This document shows, in pieces, positions 10,920-21,800 of a DNA stretch of 64,000 bases. Under the pieces are notes generated by a model. It worked only from the letters and a program-made list of their open reading frames with translations, had not been told where the DNA came from and searched no databases. Where the stretch lies: contig JAWWNJ010000001.1 in NCBI GenBank assembly GCA_037176885.1, positions 682,001-746,000 on the forward strand, given 5' to 3'. The position numbers were made by a program, and so were the translations under genes. This stretch comes from Favolaschia claudopus. Its lineage: Eukaryota > Basidiomycota > Agaricomycetes > Agaricales > Mycenaceae. Numbering within the stretch: position 1 is the first letter of the stretch; each line of letters opens with the position of its first letter.

Positions 10920-12650
10920 CTAATAAGTGCCGCCGGATATCTACAAAAGAATCAGACTTCAAATCGGCGAATTGGGAAAATGAAAATCACCGTGGCTTTG
11001 TTCGCAGCAATAATGTGGCCTGCACCTCCAGTGGCGTGCAAATCTGAAAAGTCCCAGGTACCTGAAAGCGCGCCGCATTGACAAAGTGTTAAAGTTGTTT
11101 GAAATAATGGTTCACCTGAGCAAGCGCCACAGTCGACTACCAATGTGTGAGCGGAGCCGGTCACAGCAACGTTTGTAGTTCCCCCGGTGAATGAAATGGC
11201 GCTGAGACAGAATTAATACATGTACACACTTGAAAAATATTGACGAACCTAATGGGTGCGCCAGTTCCGGGCGTGCCATCGTCATCAGGATAGGATTGGC
11301 TGATCAGCACGCCTAATTTTTGTTGTCAGTACCAGCAAGTTTAGAGACGAAACTACTGCTTACCGTACTTCGAGATACCGGAAACATTGTTTCTGCAAAA
11401 CAGTTCATCATTGAATAATCAACAGAAGATCACATACGCCTCGTATTTAACATTTGACACGCTTGCACCTGTCGCATCGGCGTCGACCTTGATTCGCAAC
11501 CCGTAGACCGAGTTCGTGACAGTGTTCCGCGCGATCGTGACGCCAGAGACAGTCTTTCCGGTTGCAATTGAGCCAATTGAGATACCGTGGCCGCCGCTGC
11601 AGGTAGAGTCTTCGATGACGATGGTGCTTCCTGAGTTGATTGCGACACAGTCGTCTTGATTCTTGACCACGCATTTCGAGACTGTAACATCTGAAGCGCT
11701 GATGTCGAAACCGTCAGTGTTGTGGCCGAGGGCACCAGCATCCCCCGCAGCTAGATTTTCATAGAAATGTTAACAAGCCAGTGATGGAATGATTTCAATG
11801 AATTCAGCATACAGTTATCAACGGTGACGCCTTGAATGATTGCTTTTCCGCCGGTTGTTCCCACTGATATCGCTTGAGCCGGCGAGTTCAGAACCGTAAC
11901 ATCCTCGAACGTTCCGAATCCCTTGAACCTGAACCGAGCGTCAAAAAATGTCAGAACCAAAACGAAAGTGAAACTCACTTGACAAATGGATGAGGTTTGG
12001 TGACTCCGCCATTGGTTCCTTGAGACTCGATTGATCACACGAATGCTTCCCGTATTACTCGGCGCACCTTGACCGTCCCAGTACATGGCACCGTTTCCCT
12101 GAAAATAGTCATCAGTAAGGGAACTACCGAGTAAAAGAGAAGATTGAATCACATTGATCCTGTGGTCCCCGCCATTGAACACGATATTCGGGGTATTGAA
12201 GGTGATCAAGGGACCCGCAGCTACGTGCACACAGTATCAGATTGAGTTTGGAGGCAAGCTGGAGGAGAATTACCGGTGGTTTTCGCAAATGTGATGTCAC
12301 CAGTCATTACAACCGATGCGCCAGAGGCAGCCTGACATAAATCATGAGGGGAATACAAAGGCCACAGAAGATAGCTTACCGCGATCGTGACGGTCTCTAT
12401 TTTTTTCGAATCGTCAGCGTCACAAATTTTTATTATACAACGAGACAATAAATTCACGTCCAGACGGAACTGTGAAGGCGTTGATGACGACCGAGGTGCA
12501 GCCAGATAGATTCGCAGCGCTGGCAACACTGTTGACTGTGCAAGTTGCACGTTTCGCAGTCTCCGTTCTTGACACTGTCCCATTGTTGGGAACGGCAACG
12601 GCCACAGCAACAAGAGCAGCCAAGCGTACAAAGAGAGCGACTGAGGGCAT
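10920..12650 (-). CDS. endopolygalacturonase (GH28), tandem copy 1
   Basis: Minus-strand multi-exon gene. It starts at 12650 with a signal peptide (MPSVALFVRLAALVAVAVAV), followed by a dibasic propeptide site (TAKRATCT). GH28 motifs appear in order: [34 protein letters not shown] (catalytic Asp), [11 protein letters not shown] (paired catalytic Asp), GGHGISIGS (catalytic His) and YGLRIK (substrate Arg/Lys). The protein ends in ISGGTY with the stop at 10920-10922. The family cleaves homogalacturonan of plant cell-wall pectin outside the cell. It lies head-to-tail with a close paralog at 13518-15214. An extra 54-nt intron at 11062-11115 splits the conserved [11 protein letters not shown] segment and is absent from the paralog. 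A TATA element lies 38 bp upstream of the ATG. Confidence 0.92.
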
Positions 12651-12687
12651 CGGTGGCGACTGAGATTTGGTGACGACGAACGGTTCT

Positions 12688-12695
12688 CTTTATAG
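12688..12695 (-). promoter_or_regulatory. TATA element of polygalacturonase 1
   Basis: CTATAAAG on the minus strand, about 38 bp before the ATG. The same octamer lies about 42 bp before the ATG of the tandem paralog, so the core promoter appears to have been duplicated with the gene. Confidence 0.55.
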
Positions 12696-13517
12696 AGAGA
12701 GTGAATTTGAAGGATAGCTCTGTGAATTCCAAAATACCGCGCGGAAAAATATCCCGCCCAATGGAAAAGTCGATGTGCTCCAGCTGACCGGTTGGGTACC
12801 AATTCACAAGCTCAGAGCCAATAATTGAGCATCGCCTGAAATTTGCTTCATTTCTGGCGGTCCGTCGAGGCGTGTCTGCGGAGTATCGTGAGACAGGATG
12901 AAAATAGAACACATACTCCGAATTGTCGTCGGGGCAGCAGTTCCCGACTCGAGCCGCCAACAGTTGCAGCTGACCATTCATTGTGTTTTTTTGACGGCCT
13001 CAAGTCAGAAAAACGGGACGCTCGTATTGAATATTGACCCCGCCCTTCGCTGCTTCGAGCCGCATTAAACAAACCATGCATAAAAATAACTTTGATGCTC
13101 ACTGAAACATGTGGCCTCGGGTGGGAGAAACATTCAAAGCCGCTACGGTCCGCTTCGGTAACATGTCGGCATTGGAGCTCCCATCCCGCCAACGGGACAC
13201 GGCGGTTATTCGGAAAGCGTAACTGAAATTAATCTCGTGGTGTCGCAGAAAGAAGAACGGCCCGCTCAAGAGGTCCGTTTGGTAGTCCCACAGGTGAATG
13301 CTGAATCAAACACGAAGGGAAAAGGGAAAGCTTGTCAGGAATAGTGAGGAGCGAGCTCACCGTAAGCTGAACCGTGTCGTAGACCGATGCCTCGACCTCT
13401 CAAGGCGGTCTCAGGAAGTTTGCTCATCTTCGGGCTCGATTCATGATTACTAGCTAGTGAAAACAGATGGGATTCTGGAATAGAACATGTATTTCCAGAG
13501 TCAAGAACGTTAACTTC
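12696..13517. other. intergenic region between tandem polygalacturonases
   Basis: About 820 bp, presumably the upstream regulatory region of copy 1 and the 3' region of copy 2. No coding frame is supported and no particular regulator site can be assigned with confidence. Confidence 0.4.
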
Positions 13518-15214
13518 CTAGTATGTCCCTCCTGATATCTGAAGGCCATCATCTCAGAATAAAAAATAGGCTTCGAAGAGCGACAACGTACCACTGCCTT
13601 GTTGGCAACAATGCTATGACCAACCCCTCCCGTTGCATGTAGACCGGAGAAGTCCCATGTCCCTGAGCAAGCCCCGCAGTCGATCGCCAGCGTATGGGCG
13701 GAGCTGCTCACAGCAACGTTTGTGGTACCGCCCGTGAATGCAATTGGCGCGCTTCGCCCAGCAAAATGAGCAGACTGTCGACGGATGGAATGGGCAACCT
13801 ACGTGATCGGCGCTCCCGTCCCTGGCGTGCCGTTGTCGGAGGGATAAGACTGACTGATAAGAACACCTAAATATATTTGCTGAGCAATCGAAAGCGCTGA
13901 AACGAACCACAACATACCGTATTTAGCAATACCGGAAATAGTGTTTCTGCACAGAAAATCAGCTTCTATTACTGACGATAATGGAAGATACAACGCTTAC
14001 GCTTCGTATACAATATTAGAGACACCTGCGTTGGTAGCATCGGCATTGACCTGGTACATAGATCAACAAATGTCTTGCTGGGCGATGATAACCTACTTTG
14101 ATTCGCAACCCGTACATCGAGTTCGTGATGGTATTGCGCGAGATTTTGACGCCAGAAACCGTCTTCCCCGTCGCAATCGACCCTATGGAAATCCCGTGCC
14201 CGCCACTGCAAGTCAAGTCTTGAATAGCGATAGAGCTCCCGGAATTGATTGCAACGCAATCGTCTTGGTTCTTTACAACACATTTCGAGACAGTGACGGA
14301 CGATGCGCTGATGTCAAAGCCATCAGTGTTGTGGCCGAGCGCACCAGAATCGCCCGCAGCTACGCAGTTAAAGCTCAACAAAAAATGAAAATAGAGATGC
14401 AATGAGTTCGACCCACAGTTATCCACAGTAATGCCTTGAATAGTTGTTGATCCACCGGATGTTCCAACAGAGATTGCATGAGCCGGGCTGTTGAGCACGG
14501 TGACGGATTGGAATGTTCCGAAGCCTTTGAATCTGGGTGACGAAGGTTCAGGCTCGAGTGAAACCGCACTTGATGAGACCTGCATACTTCACAAATGGAT
14601 GGGGTTTGGTAACTCCACCGTTGGTGCCTTGGCCGTCCCAGTACATGGCTCCGTTACCCTAAGCAGAAAAGGATTCTGATAAGAATGAGCGCAGTTGAAA
14701 ATGCTTGATTTACATTTATTTTATGATTTCCTCCATTGAATACGATGTTCTTCGTGTCGAAGGTTATAAGTGGGCCGGCAGCTTCCGGCTTGCATGAGAA
14801 AACTACGGGGAAAGCATAAACTGGCAACCATACACGTCGTTTTGGCGAATGTCAAGTCCCCGGTCATCGTGACTGTCGCGCCAGAGGCAGCCTGGCGTGA
14901 TAATGAGGGCGATAAAATCATGTAATTGGAAACTTACTGCGATCGTAAGGGTCTCTGCGTTTCGAACCGTCTCAGTCAATGTTTCTTTCACAATGCGAAA
15001 GGAGTCACTTACGTCCAGACGGAACCGTGAAGGCCGTGATGACAACCGCGGAGCAACCAGAAAGATTCGCAGCACTAGCGACACTGCTTACAGTGCATGT
15101 TGCCCGTTTAGCGGTTTCGGTTCTTGACGCCAGAATAGTGCTGTTGTCGGTTGGGAGCGAGACAGCGACGACCGCCAGAGCAGCGAGCTGGAGGAGAGAC
15201 GTGAGGGTAGGCAT
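13518..15214 (-). CDS. endopolygalacturonase (GH28), tandem copy 2
   Basis: A close paralog of the gene at 10920-12650 on the same strand. The signal peptide begins [20 protein letters not shown] and a dibasic TAKRATCT processing site follows. All GH28 signatures are present: [37 protein letters not shown] and YGLRIK. It ends ISGGTY with the stop at 13518-13520. Exon structure matches copy 1 except that [12 protein letters not shown] is continuous here. The predicted role is extracellular hydrolysis of pectin backbone. Both copies appear intact, so the pair may give dosage or differential expression. A TATA octamer lies 42 bp upstream. Confidence 0.92.
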
Positions 15215-15255
15215 TGTGCAGAAGTAGCTCTAGGAAGTGAGAGACTTTGAAGAGC

Positions 15256-15263
15256 CTTTATAG
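15256..15263 (-). promoter_or_regulatory. TATA element of polygalacturonase 2
   Basis: CTATAAAG on the minus strand, about 42 bp before the ATG at 15214, at the same relative position as in the tandem paralog. Confidence 0.55.
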
Positions 15264-16041
15264 CATGGGTCGGACCGCGCGGAAATGAGACTCGGAAAAA
15301 ATTCCAGCCATGTGTGGTTTGTGGTCGCCAAAAGTTGGAGAGCGGATAACCGGTGGCCAGCAGATCAGCCTCGATACTCTCCTAGACGGCCCGTGCGGAA
15401 AGGTTCGAACAGTCTTGGCGTACCAGTTGTCAATGAGAAAGGGCTTGGCACATTGGTTGAAGTAAATATTTTGGAAGTTAAGGGAAATTGCGCTCATGAC
15501 CAGCAATGTGAGCGGGAGACTGTCTGGTGACGCTTCCCTTGTTTCCTCGGCTGAAATTTTACCTTCAAGGTAACTGAACTGGGCGGCAGTTTCAGTAGTA
15601 TGCCAGTCTTGTGAAAAGTTGTAAAGCTGCTGCTCTTACTCTGTATCCCCGGGCCAGTCAATCTGCATGTGGAAGACGGAGACAGAGATCTGAAAGAATT
15701 GACAAAGCATCCCAGAGATTGCGTTGCGATGCACAGAAAATTTGAGTGGACAATGGAAAGTCGACAATTTTTCCAATTGCTTGATTGTTGGGGGTTCAAG
15801 CGAGGATTTTCCTAGTTCTATGCGACGATCCCCTGCCTAGCTGGTAGATCTTCTGTAGAGCTTGACTCTAGAAACGTTAGTAGTTACCAGGAGTTCTACT
15901 GCCGCCAATTTCGAGCTGAGTCGCTGTGGTTGCGGTTGGGAATTTGGCCGGCATTCCGATCAAAATGATTCAGCTTGTGCAGCTGCGTCACCGCTACCAC
16001 GACGAGCGCCGCAGCTCGCGGGTTGTCTTCTCACCTTGAAG
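15264..16041. other. divergent intergenic region
   Basis: About 780 bp between polygalacturonase 2 (minus) and the syntaxin gene (plus). No gene is recognised. It presumably holds both upstream regions. Confidence 0.4.
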
Positions 16042-17086
16042 ATGAGCTTTCAAGACATTGAGGCGGGTCTCGACCCCCGCTCTACGCCTGCCAAGTCGCG
16101 GGAGGAGGCCGCATTTCTGGAATTGCAGTCTTCGCTTTCTCTACAAGTTTTCAAGATAAATTCTAATGTTCAAGGAATTCGCAAGCTGGTAGAACAATTG
16201 GGGACTGTGAAGGACTCCGCTGCGCTACGCAAGAGTTTGTATGCCTTCATTTGTCGGCCAAAAGTAAGTACTGAGTGGTTCAAGGCATGACTTGACAGAA
16301 AGCACTCGTGCAATGGCAAAGCGCGGCTCGGACGACTTGAAGAAGCTCGCTACGCTGCAGGTAACCTTGGTAAGTATGAGTTTCTGACAATGTGCAATTT
16401 TGTCCTGAGGAATTTTCAGCCCACTCAGAAGACGGCTCTGCAGAAAACCTCGAATGATCTCGAGGCGTCCTTGGTCGAGTTCCAGCGAGCTCAGCACGTC
16501 AGCGTGGAACGCCAACGTACTGTCGTTCAAGGCGTCAGAATGGCTGTGGACGATCAGGACACTTCGGAGTATGTGCATTTGCAAGACTTGGGGTTATTTC
16601 AATCTGATTGTCATGCTTAGCCCTCCTCCCGAGTACTCTGACGATCCTGCACAAAGACAATCGCAGGTTCTCCAGCAGCAGTTATCCCCTCATGAGCTCG
16701 CATATCAAGAGTCTCTCATTCAAGAGCGAGAACAAGAAATTCGCGAAATCGAGACCGGTATTCACGAACTCGCTGAAATCTTCCAAGATCTGGGTACCTT
16801 GGTCCACCAGCAAGGCGGCATGCTTGGTCTGTTTCCTTCCTTTCTGGTGCGACTGAGCTCATCCTCCCTAGACAACATCGAGTCGAACATTGACACTACC
16901 GCTGCTGATGTTTCTAGCGGTGCAGACGAGCTGCGGACTGCGTCCGAGTACCAGCGTAAGGCTGGGAGGCGTGCGGCATGTTTGATGATCGTCTTGGTCA
17001 TTGTGACTGCTGTGGTACTACTTGCGGTAAGGCCATGTCGTTCGCTCACTTTCTTGGGACTAATACCTTTACAGATTCTGTCATGA
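16042..17086 (+). CDS. PEP12: Pep12-type Qa-SNARE (syntaxin)
   Basis: Six exons join cleanly. The first, 16042-16238, begins MSFQDIEAG, and the second starts at 16285. The N-terminal part (LQVFKINSNVQGIRKLVEQL, then RAMAKRGSDDLKKLATLQ) matches the helical Habc-type domain of Pep12/syntaxin-7 proteins. The SNARE motif reads EIREIETGIHELAEIFQDLG and then LVHQQGGML. The glutamine of IFQDL fits the zero layer, which makes it a Q-SNARE. A single hydrophobic tail anchor (LMIVLVIVTAVVLLA) ends the protein three residues before the stop at 17084. In yeast Pep12 drives Golgi-to-late-endosome fusion, and the same role is inferred. The function class is secure; the exact subtype is less so. Confidence 0.85.
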
Positions 17087-17531
17087 GGAAGGTCATCCGG
17101 ATACTGTTGTATGTATCATTCTCGCGCCCACTTCGCTGGGCATTCTATTTACGGTGCGTTTCTTGTCTCTCCTCATATTGCTGCTGATTACCGGCTAGGA
17201 CATTTGTACTTGGTGTAATCATTTGGACGACAAATGCATATGTGTGCTTTTCATGTCCACACCCCAAGACTCCGACACAAGGCGTTCATTGACAGCTTCA
17301 GCCGACATGCCGCCCAGTCTTATCAGCCTCATCCACACTCAGCGTTTCTATACGCAAATACGGTGCGACTGCATCTGACCACAGACCAGCAATGTCTCGA
17401 TCGTTCATCCAGCAACTACTTTTAGGTCACGCACACCGAAAGGATGAGAAAGGAGATATTGCCAATGACCGGGTCTAAAAATACCGTCCAGGGCATGTCG
17501 TCCATCTGTCACCCTCTTGTCGAGTGCCCTC
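17087..17531. other. interval between syntaxin and zinc-ribbon genes
   Basis: About 445 bp on the way from the syntaxin 3' region to the next promoter. No supported gene or RNA. Confidence 0.35.
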
Positions 17532-18598
17532 ATGCCCGTCTCTTACTCACAACCTCTACAGCCCACCTCTGGTCCCAGCACCAGCACCACGCCCTCCACG
17601 GTCTTCTGCTCACACTGCGGCACACAGGGAGAAGGTCGATTTTGTACAGAGTGTGGAACGCGTTTGGTCGGGTCAGCGGGGCCAACAAATAGTAGCGCCA
17701 GCCCCAGCGGGCATGAGCCCGATCCAAAGGCTTCGACGGTAGGCGGAATCAGCGAGGGGGGAAGGAATTCATGGGATTTGCCCGCCAGTCCCCACGACTC
17801 CTTCGTATCTTCGACCACTAGCGCCGGCGGTACTTCAGCCCACGCTACCACAGCGCAAACCGCATCCACTGGCTCCTACATCCAGCCTGCCGCTCATGCC
17901 CCAGCTGTACCGCAGGAATCGCCGACAGCTCTGTTTGGGAGCCAGGGATACCGTTTGGATGCCTTCCATTATATCTCTCGCGAAATATTTGTCGCGCTTG
18001 ATCGCTCGATAAATCCCATTGGGACACAGATGATGGAAGCCAGCAAAATCCGTACGTCGTTCTCGCCTGCTGCACTTTCCTAGGCTAATGGCTCTCGCAG
18101 GTCGTTTTCGTGAGCTTAGCGGGAAGAGTATCCCGCCGTACTATGAGACCCATGTCCTCCCTCTTTATTGTGAGTGTCGCATTCCTTCGAACGTGAAGTC
18201 GGGGATCATCTCATTACATCCGTGCCGATACGATAGACCAATCGATTGGCGCCCAATGCGTCGGCTCCAACGTCCTCTCATGGGACGGCTGGAACACCTT
18301 CCTCGCGCACAAGATCCTATCCGGTCCTGATGACATGTACGCGCAGCTCGGGGCCGTACTGCGTGGGCTCAATATCCAGCTGCCTTGGCCATTGGTGCGA
18401 ACGGATTTTCCGGCCTACGCGTATCCGGATGCGGCGGCGCGGGAGCTGCAGTTCCAGCAGGGTATTAGGGACCTTGCTGGCGCTGCGATGGGGGGGAGGA
18501 CGCGGTATGAGTATCCCGTGGCTCGTGGTGGCGGAGCCGGAGCTGCGGGAATGAAGCTGTTCTCGGGCCTCGTTCGTAACAGTTTCTTGTTCAACTAG
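17532..18598 (+). CDS. zinc-ribbon protein, conserved fungal hypothetical
   Basis: Three exons are read, with introns near 18055-18101 and 18170-18237. After a Pro/Ser-rich start, the N-terminus has a short zinc ribbon (FCSHCGTQGEGRFCTECG) with two CxxC knuckles. A long low-complexity Ser/Thr/Ala linker follows, then a folded C-terminal part. That part contains YRLDAFHYISREIFVALDRS, GKSIPPYYETHVLPLYYQS and SWDGWNTFLAHKI. The layout of a zinc ribbon, disordered linker and conserved alpha-helical domain is common in uncharacterised Agaricomycete proteins. No catalytic motif is visible and the function is unknown. The ATG at 17532 is the first in frame. Confidence 0.7.
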
Positions 18599-18890
18599 TG
18601 ATGTGGTCTTCTCAAATGCTTTTGCTATGTTCTGTATCTTTCTGCTGTCGTCGTTAGCCCTCCCAGATCTCATAGCAATCGATTCCTTCTCCCCAGTTCT
18701 CCCCTCATTCCTCCGTGACACCGTCGAGTCGCTCACGTGACGTGTCACATCACACTCACCCTTCTCCTCCTCCCCCTCGTTCCCTCTCGCTTGCACGCTC
18801 AGTTGCGCGTTTCGAAGCGGCCAGAAGACGCCACAGTCTCTGCCGCAAGACACATATCCACGTCTGAGTTTCCCGCTTTCGGGAGTTGCG

Positions 18891-21800
18891 ATGGGCGACA
18901 TGGAAGTGAGTGATGATTTCGGTTTCGTTTGATGTATTCGCGAACGCCCCTTTTGACGACGATAATCCACCCTTCAGATGACCATGTCGCAATTAGAATA
19001 CCAGAGATTAGACGAATCCTACTCTGCTGAATTTTGGAGCGAAGTTTCCCAAAGAGAACGTACGTCTGGCCGTTTACCTCCTATGCCACTTGAGTCTGAC
19101 GCGCCGTGTAGGTCAGCCACGGCCGACGCAGGAATCAACTGGGACTGAGACGGCTGTCAACTCCGCCTCGACTTCTCTCAATAGTATTGGTTCTTCTGGT
19201 GTGTTGGTGTCGCGTTTTTCTGGCCATCTATATTTAGATTCTACATTGCATAGCGACTTTATTCCCCACGACTCCGAAAAAGGCATCTACAGTTCCATTC
19301 GGCTCACAGAGTGTGCCCGCGAAATCTCTCCAACTAAATCGCTCCCCGTCGAAATCACCGTCCAAGGTCACACTGAATCTGAGAGTACATTACAGGCGCT
19401 AACGATTCCACAGCCTTCCATGGTCGGGCCCAGATCAGCTGGAAAGCTGGTCCCAGCATTAACAGGTATGTTTACTTGTCGGTCTCTAAGTCCCCCACAT
19501 ATTCGAAGAGAACCGATTAACATCGACCAGGAACTGCGTCCGGGGTCCGGCCAGTAACCGGGTGTAAGCGCTTGTCTTCGGAGAGGACATTGCCTCCCGC
19601 AAAAATCGCCAAATTGGAATATGGGCCCATACGTACACGAGCAAGCAGCTCGTCAAGTAACAAACCTGCTTCAGCACCTGCAGGGAAAAAACCGACGGAG
19701 CCCAAAGATCGATTCACTCTCGACTGTGTGTTTGGGGGTCACCACGGCCAGCACTTGGAGCCATATGTCATCTGCCACTCGACAGAGGTGCAGCCTGCCC
19801 TTGACAGGCTCCAAATCGCGAGGGGGGTGCAGTGGGAACTTGTTCGCGGCATCATGAACGGCGCGTGGACTTGGGAAGATGTAGAGTCCAAAATCGACCA
19901 ACTGAAGGGGACCAACGAAGCAGTTGCGCCAGCGGTGTGGCCTATCATGCTCGGCAAGGCCTCCCGCCAGGTCAATGAGCATGAGAAGGCTCTCTGGTAT
20001 ACTTCCCAGTTCGCGTTTGCGTTCTTGTTGATATTCATGATTGTTATGTAGGCGGGAGTTAGACCGGGAGGCAAAGGCTACCGTCGAAAACAGGGGCCGG
20101 GGCCTTGGCCTCATGGGCGAATTCGAAGGCGTACCGGACTATTACGGGGGAAATATCCAGTGCAGAGTTAGCCTGCTGCATGCGGGCGATGGTGAGGAGC
20201 CGAAGCTGCGGCTGGAGCCCCTCGAAATGACGCGGTCTACCCATCTCGCGCGTGAACTTGGGTCCGTCAGTGTTATCGCGCTCCGGGACAACAAGAAGGG
20301 GCAGCTCGTGAAGCAGTATGCTCGGCGTAAGTTTATCCTCTGCGGCCGTAGCTACGTTGCTCTGCCGCCGAAGGACAACAAAGTCTATCTCATTGAAACA
20401 AATGAGGACTACGATCGCGTCGCCCAGGAATGGTGTGGGGATCAACATCGTATTTCCTATGACGAATTTCTTCGCAGGAATAATCCCTTAAAGCATAATG
20501 CAAATCAAGTCCGTATGCTCTTTTCTTCAACACCATCATACCTCATCTACCTCCCTGGCAGCCATTTGCGAAATACCTAACCCGGATAAATCTCTACCTA
20601 TCCACCTCTATACCAGTCGTAGAGTTCGCCATGGAAGGGATTGTGTTTATCGACGATTTATGTGAGCCGGATTTGTTCTTTATCAATATCTCGACTCAAT
20701 CGCGACACAGATGCGGCGGGTTTAACACGAGCAACAGCGCAAACAGAACAAATCATGACAGGTTGGTCGCCAGAGTACAAACCATGGGTTCTATCTAACA
20801 TAATAAGACGGATGCGGGTTCATCAATCGTGCTGCGGCATCGAAGATCAATGCCAAATTACAGTACGAGAGGCTACCTGTCGCTTTTCAAGGTTTGCCCC
20901 TGTCGTCGTTTAGAACGAACGTGACTGATATTCCTTCAGCCCGAATAGCGGGCTCTAAAGGTCCTGCACCTCGTTTCGTTTCTCTCACTGAGTAACACAT
21001 TTCTCCCCAGGTGTCTGGATCATCCATCCTTCTGACGACTCCACCATACCTCGCATCTGGATAAGATATTCTCAAAAGAAGATCGCTCTCAATCGCCCCA
21101 ACAATCTAGCTCGCGGCCACCGGATATTCGAGTTATTGGCGGTGTCGAAAGCATCTTTGTCTGCGCACCTTTCCGCGCAATCGTTGATCATCCTCAGCCA
21201 TAACGGTGTTCCGTCTGAAGTTTTCACTGCTCTGCAAAAAGACGGTCTTGAAAATCTCATACGACCGCTAATGGACTGGAGACGACCCAACGCCACGGCG
21301 TATCTCTGGAATGCCGTGAACGAGGTTTCAAATGTCACTCGCTCCAGACTACAGAGACTGGCCATCTCCGCGAGCCGAGCCTTGGGGTTTGAGAAACGCC
21401 GATTTGAAGAGCTCGAACTCGCGGAAGACTCGGACATGGTCGATTTCGAAAATGAAGACACTACACACACCGGGAGGAACTCCTGGAGCGGCGGCATGTA
21501 TTTCTTAGTCTTGGCAAAGCATGAGCTGACAGTCACTCAGAGCCTCTAGCGCTTTCTGAAGCAACGATGGACCTACTTCAGGCTGGCTTCGACCCGCTCA
21601 AGTTGCCGGTCTTGTCAGGGAAACTACACCACGTCATAAAGGCGACGATGGAGACGTTCTTGTCGAAATATAAGATCCCCCTTGATACTTCATTTGAAGC
21701 TTACATGGTCCCCGGTACGTTGCGCGCTTTGTTCGAGCTTCCACTGACGACGCGTCGCCTCTAGATCCCTCAGGGCTACTTCATGAGGGCCAGGTTTTCT

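Noticed and set aside
18317..18970. 217-codon minus-strand ORF
   Set aside because: Mostly antisense to the zinc-ribbon gene's last exon; its remaining part is Arg/Glu-rich low complexity.
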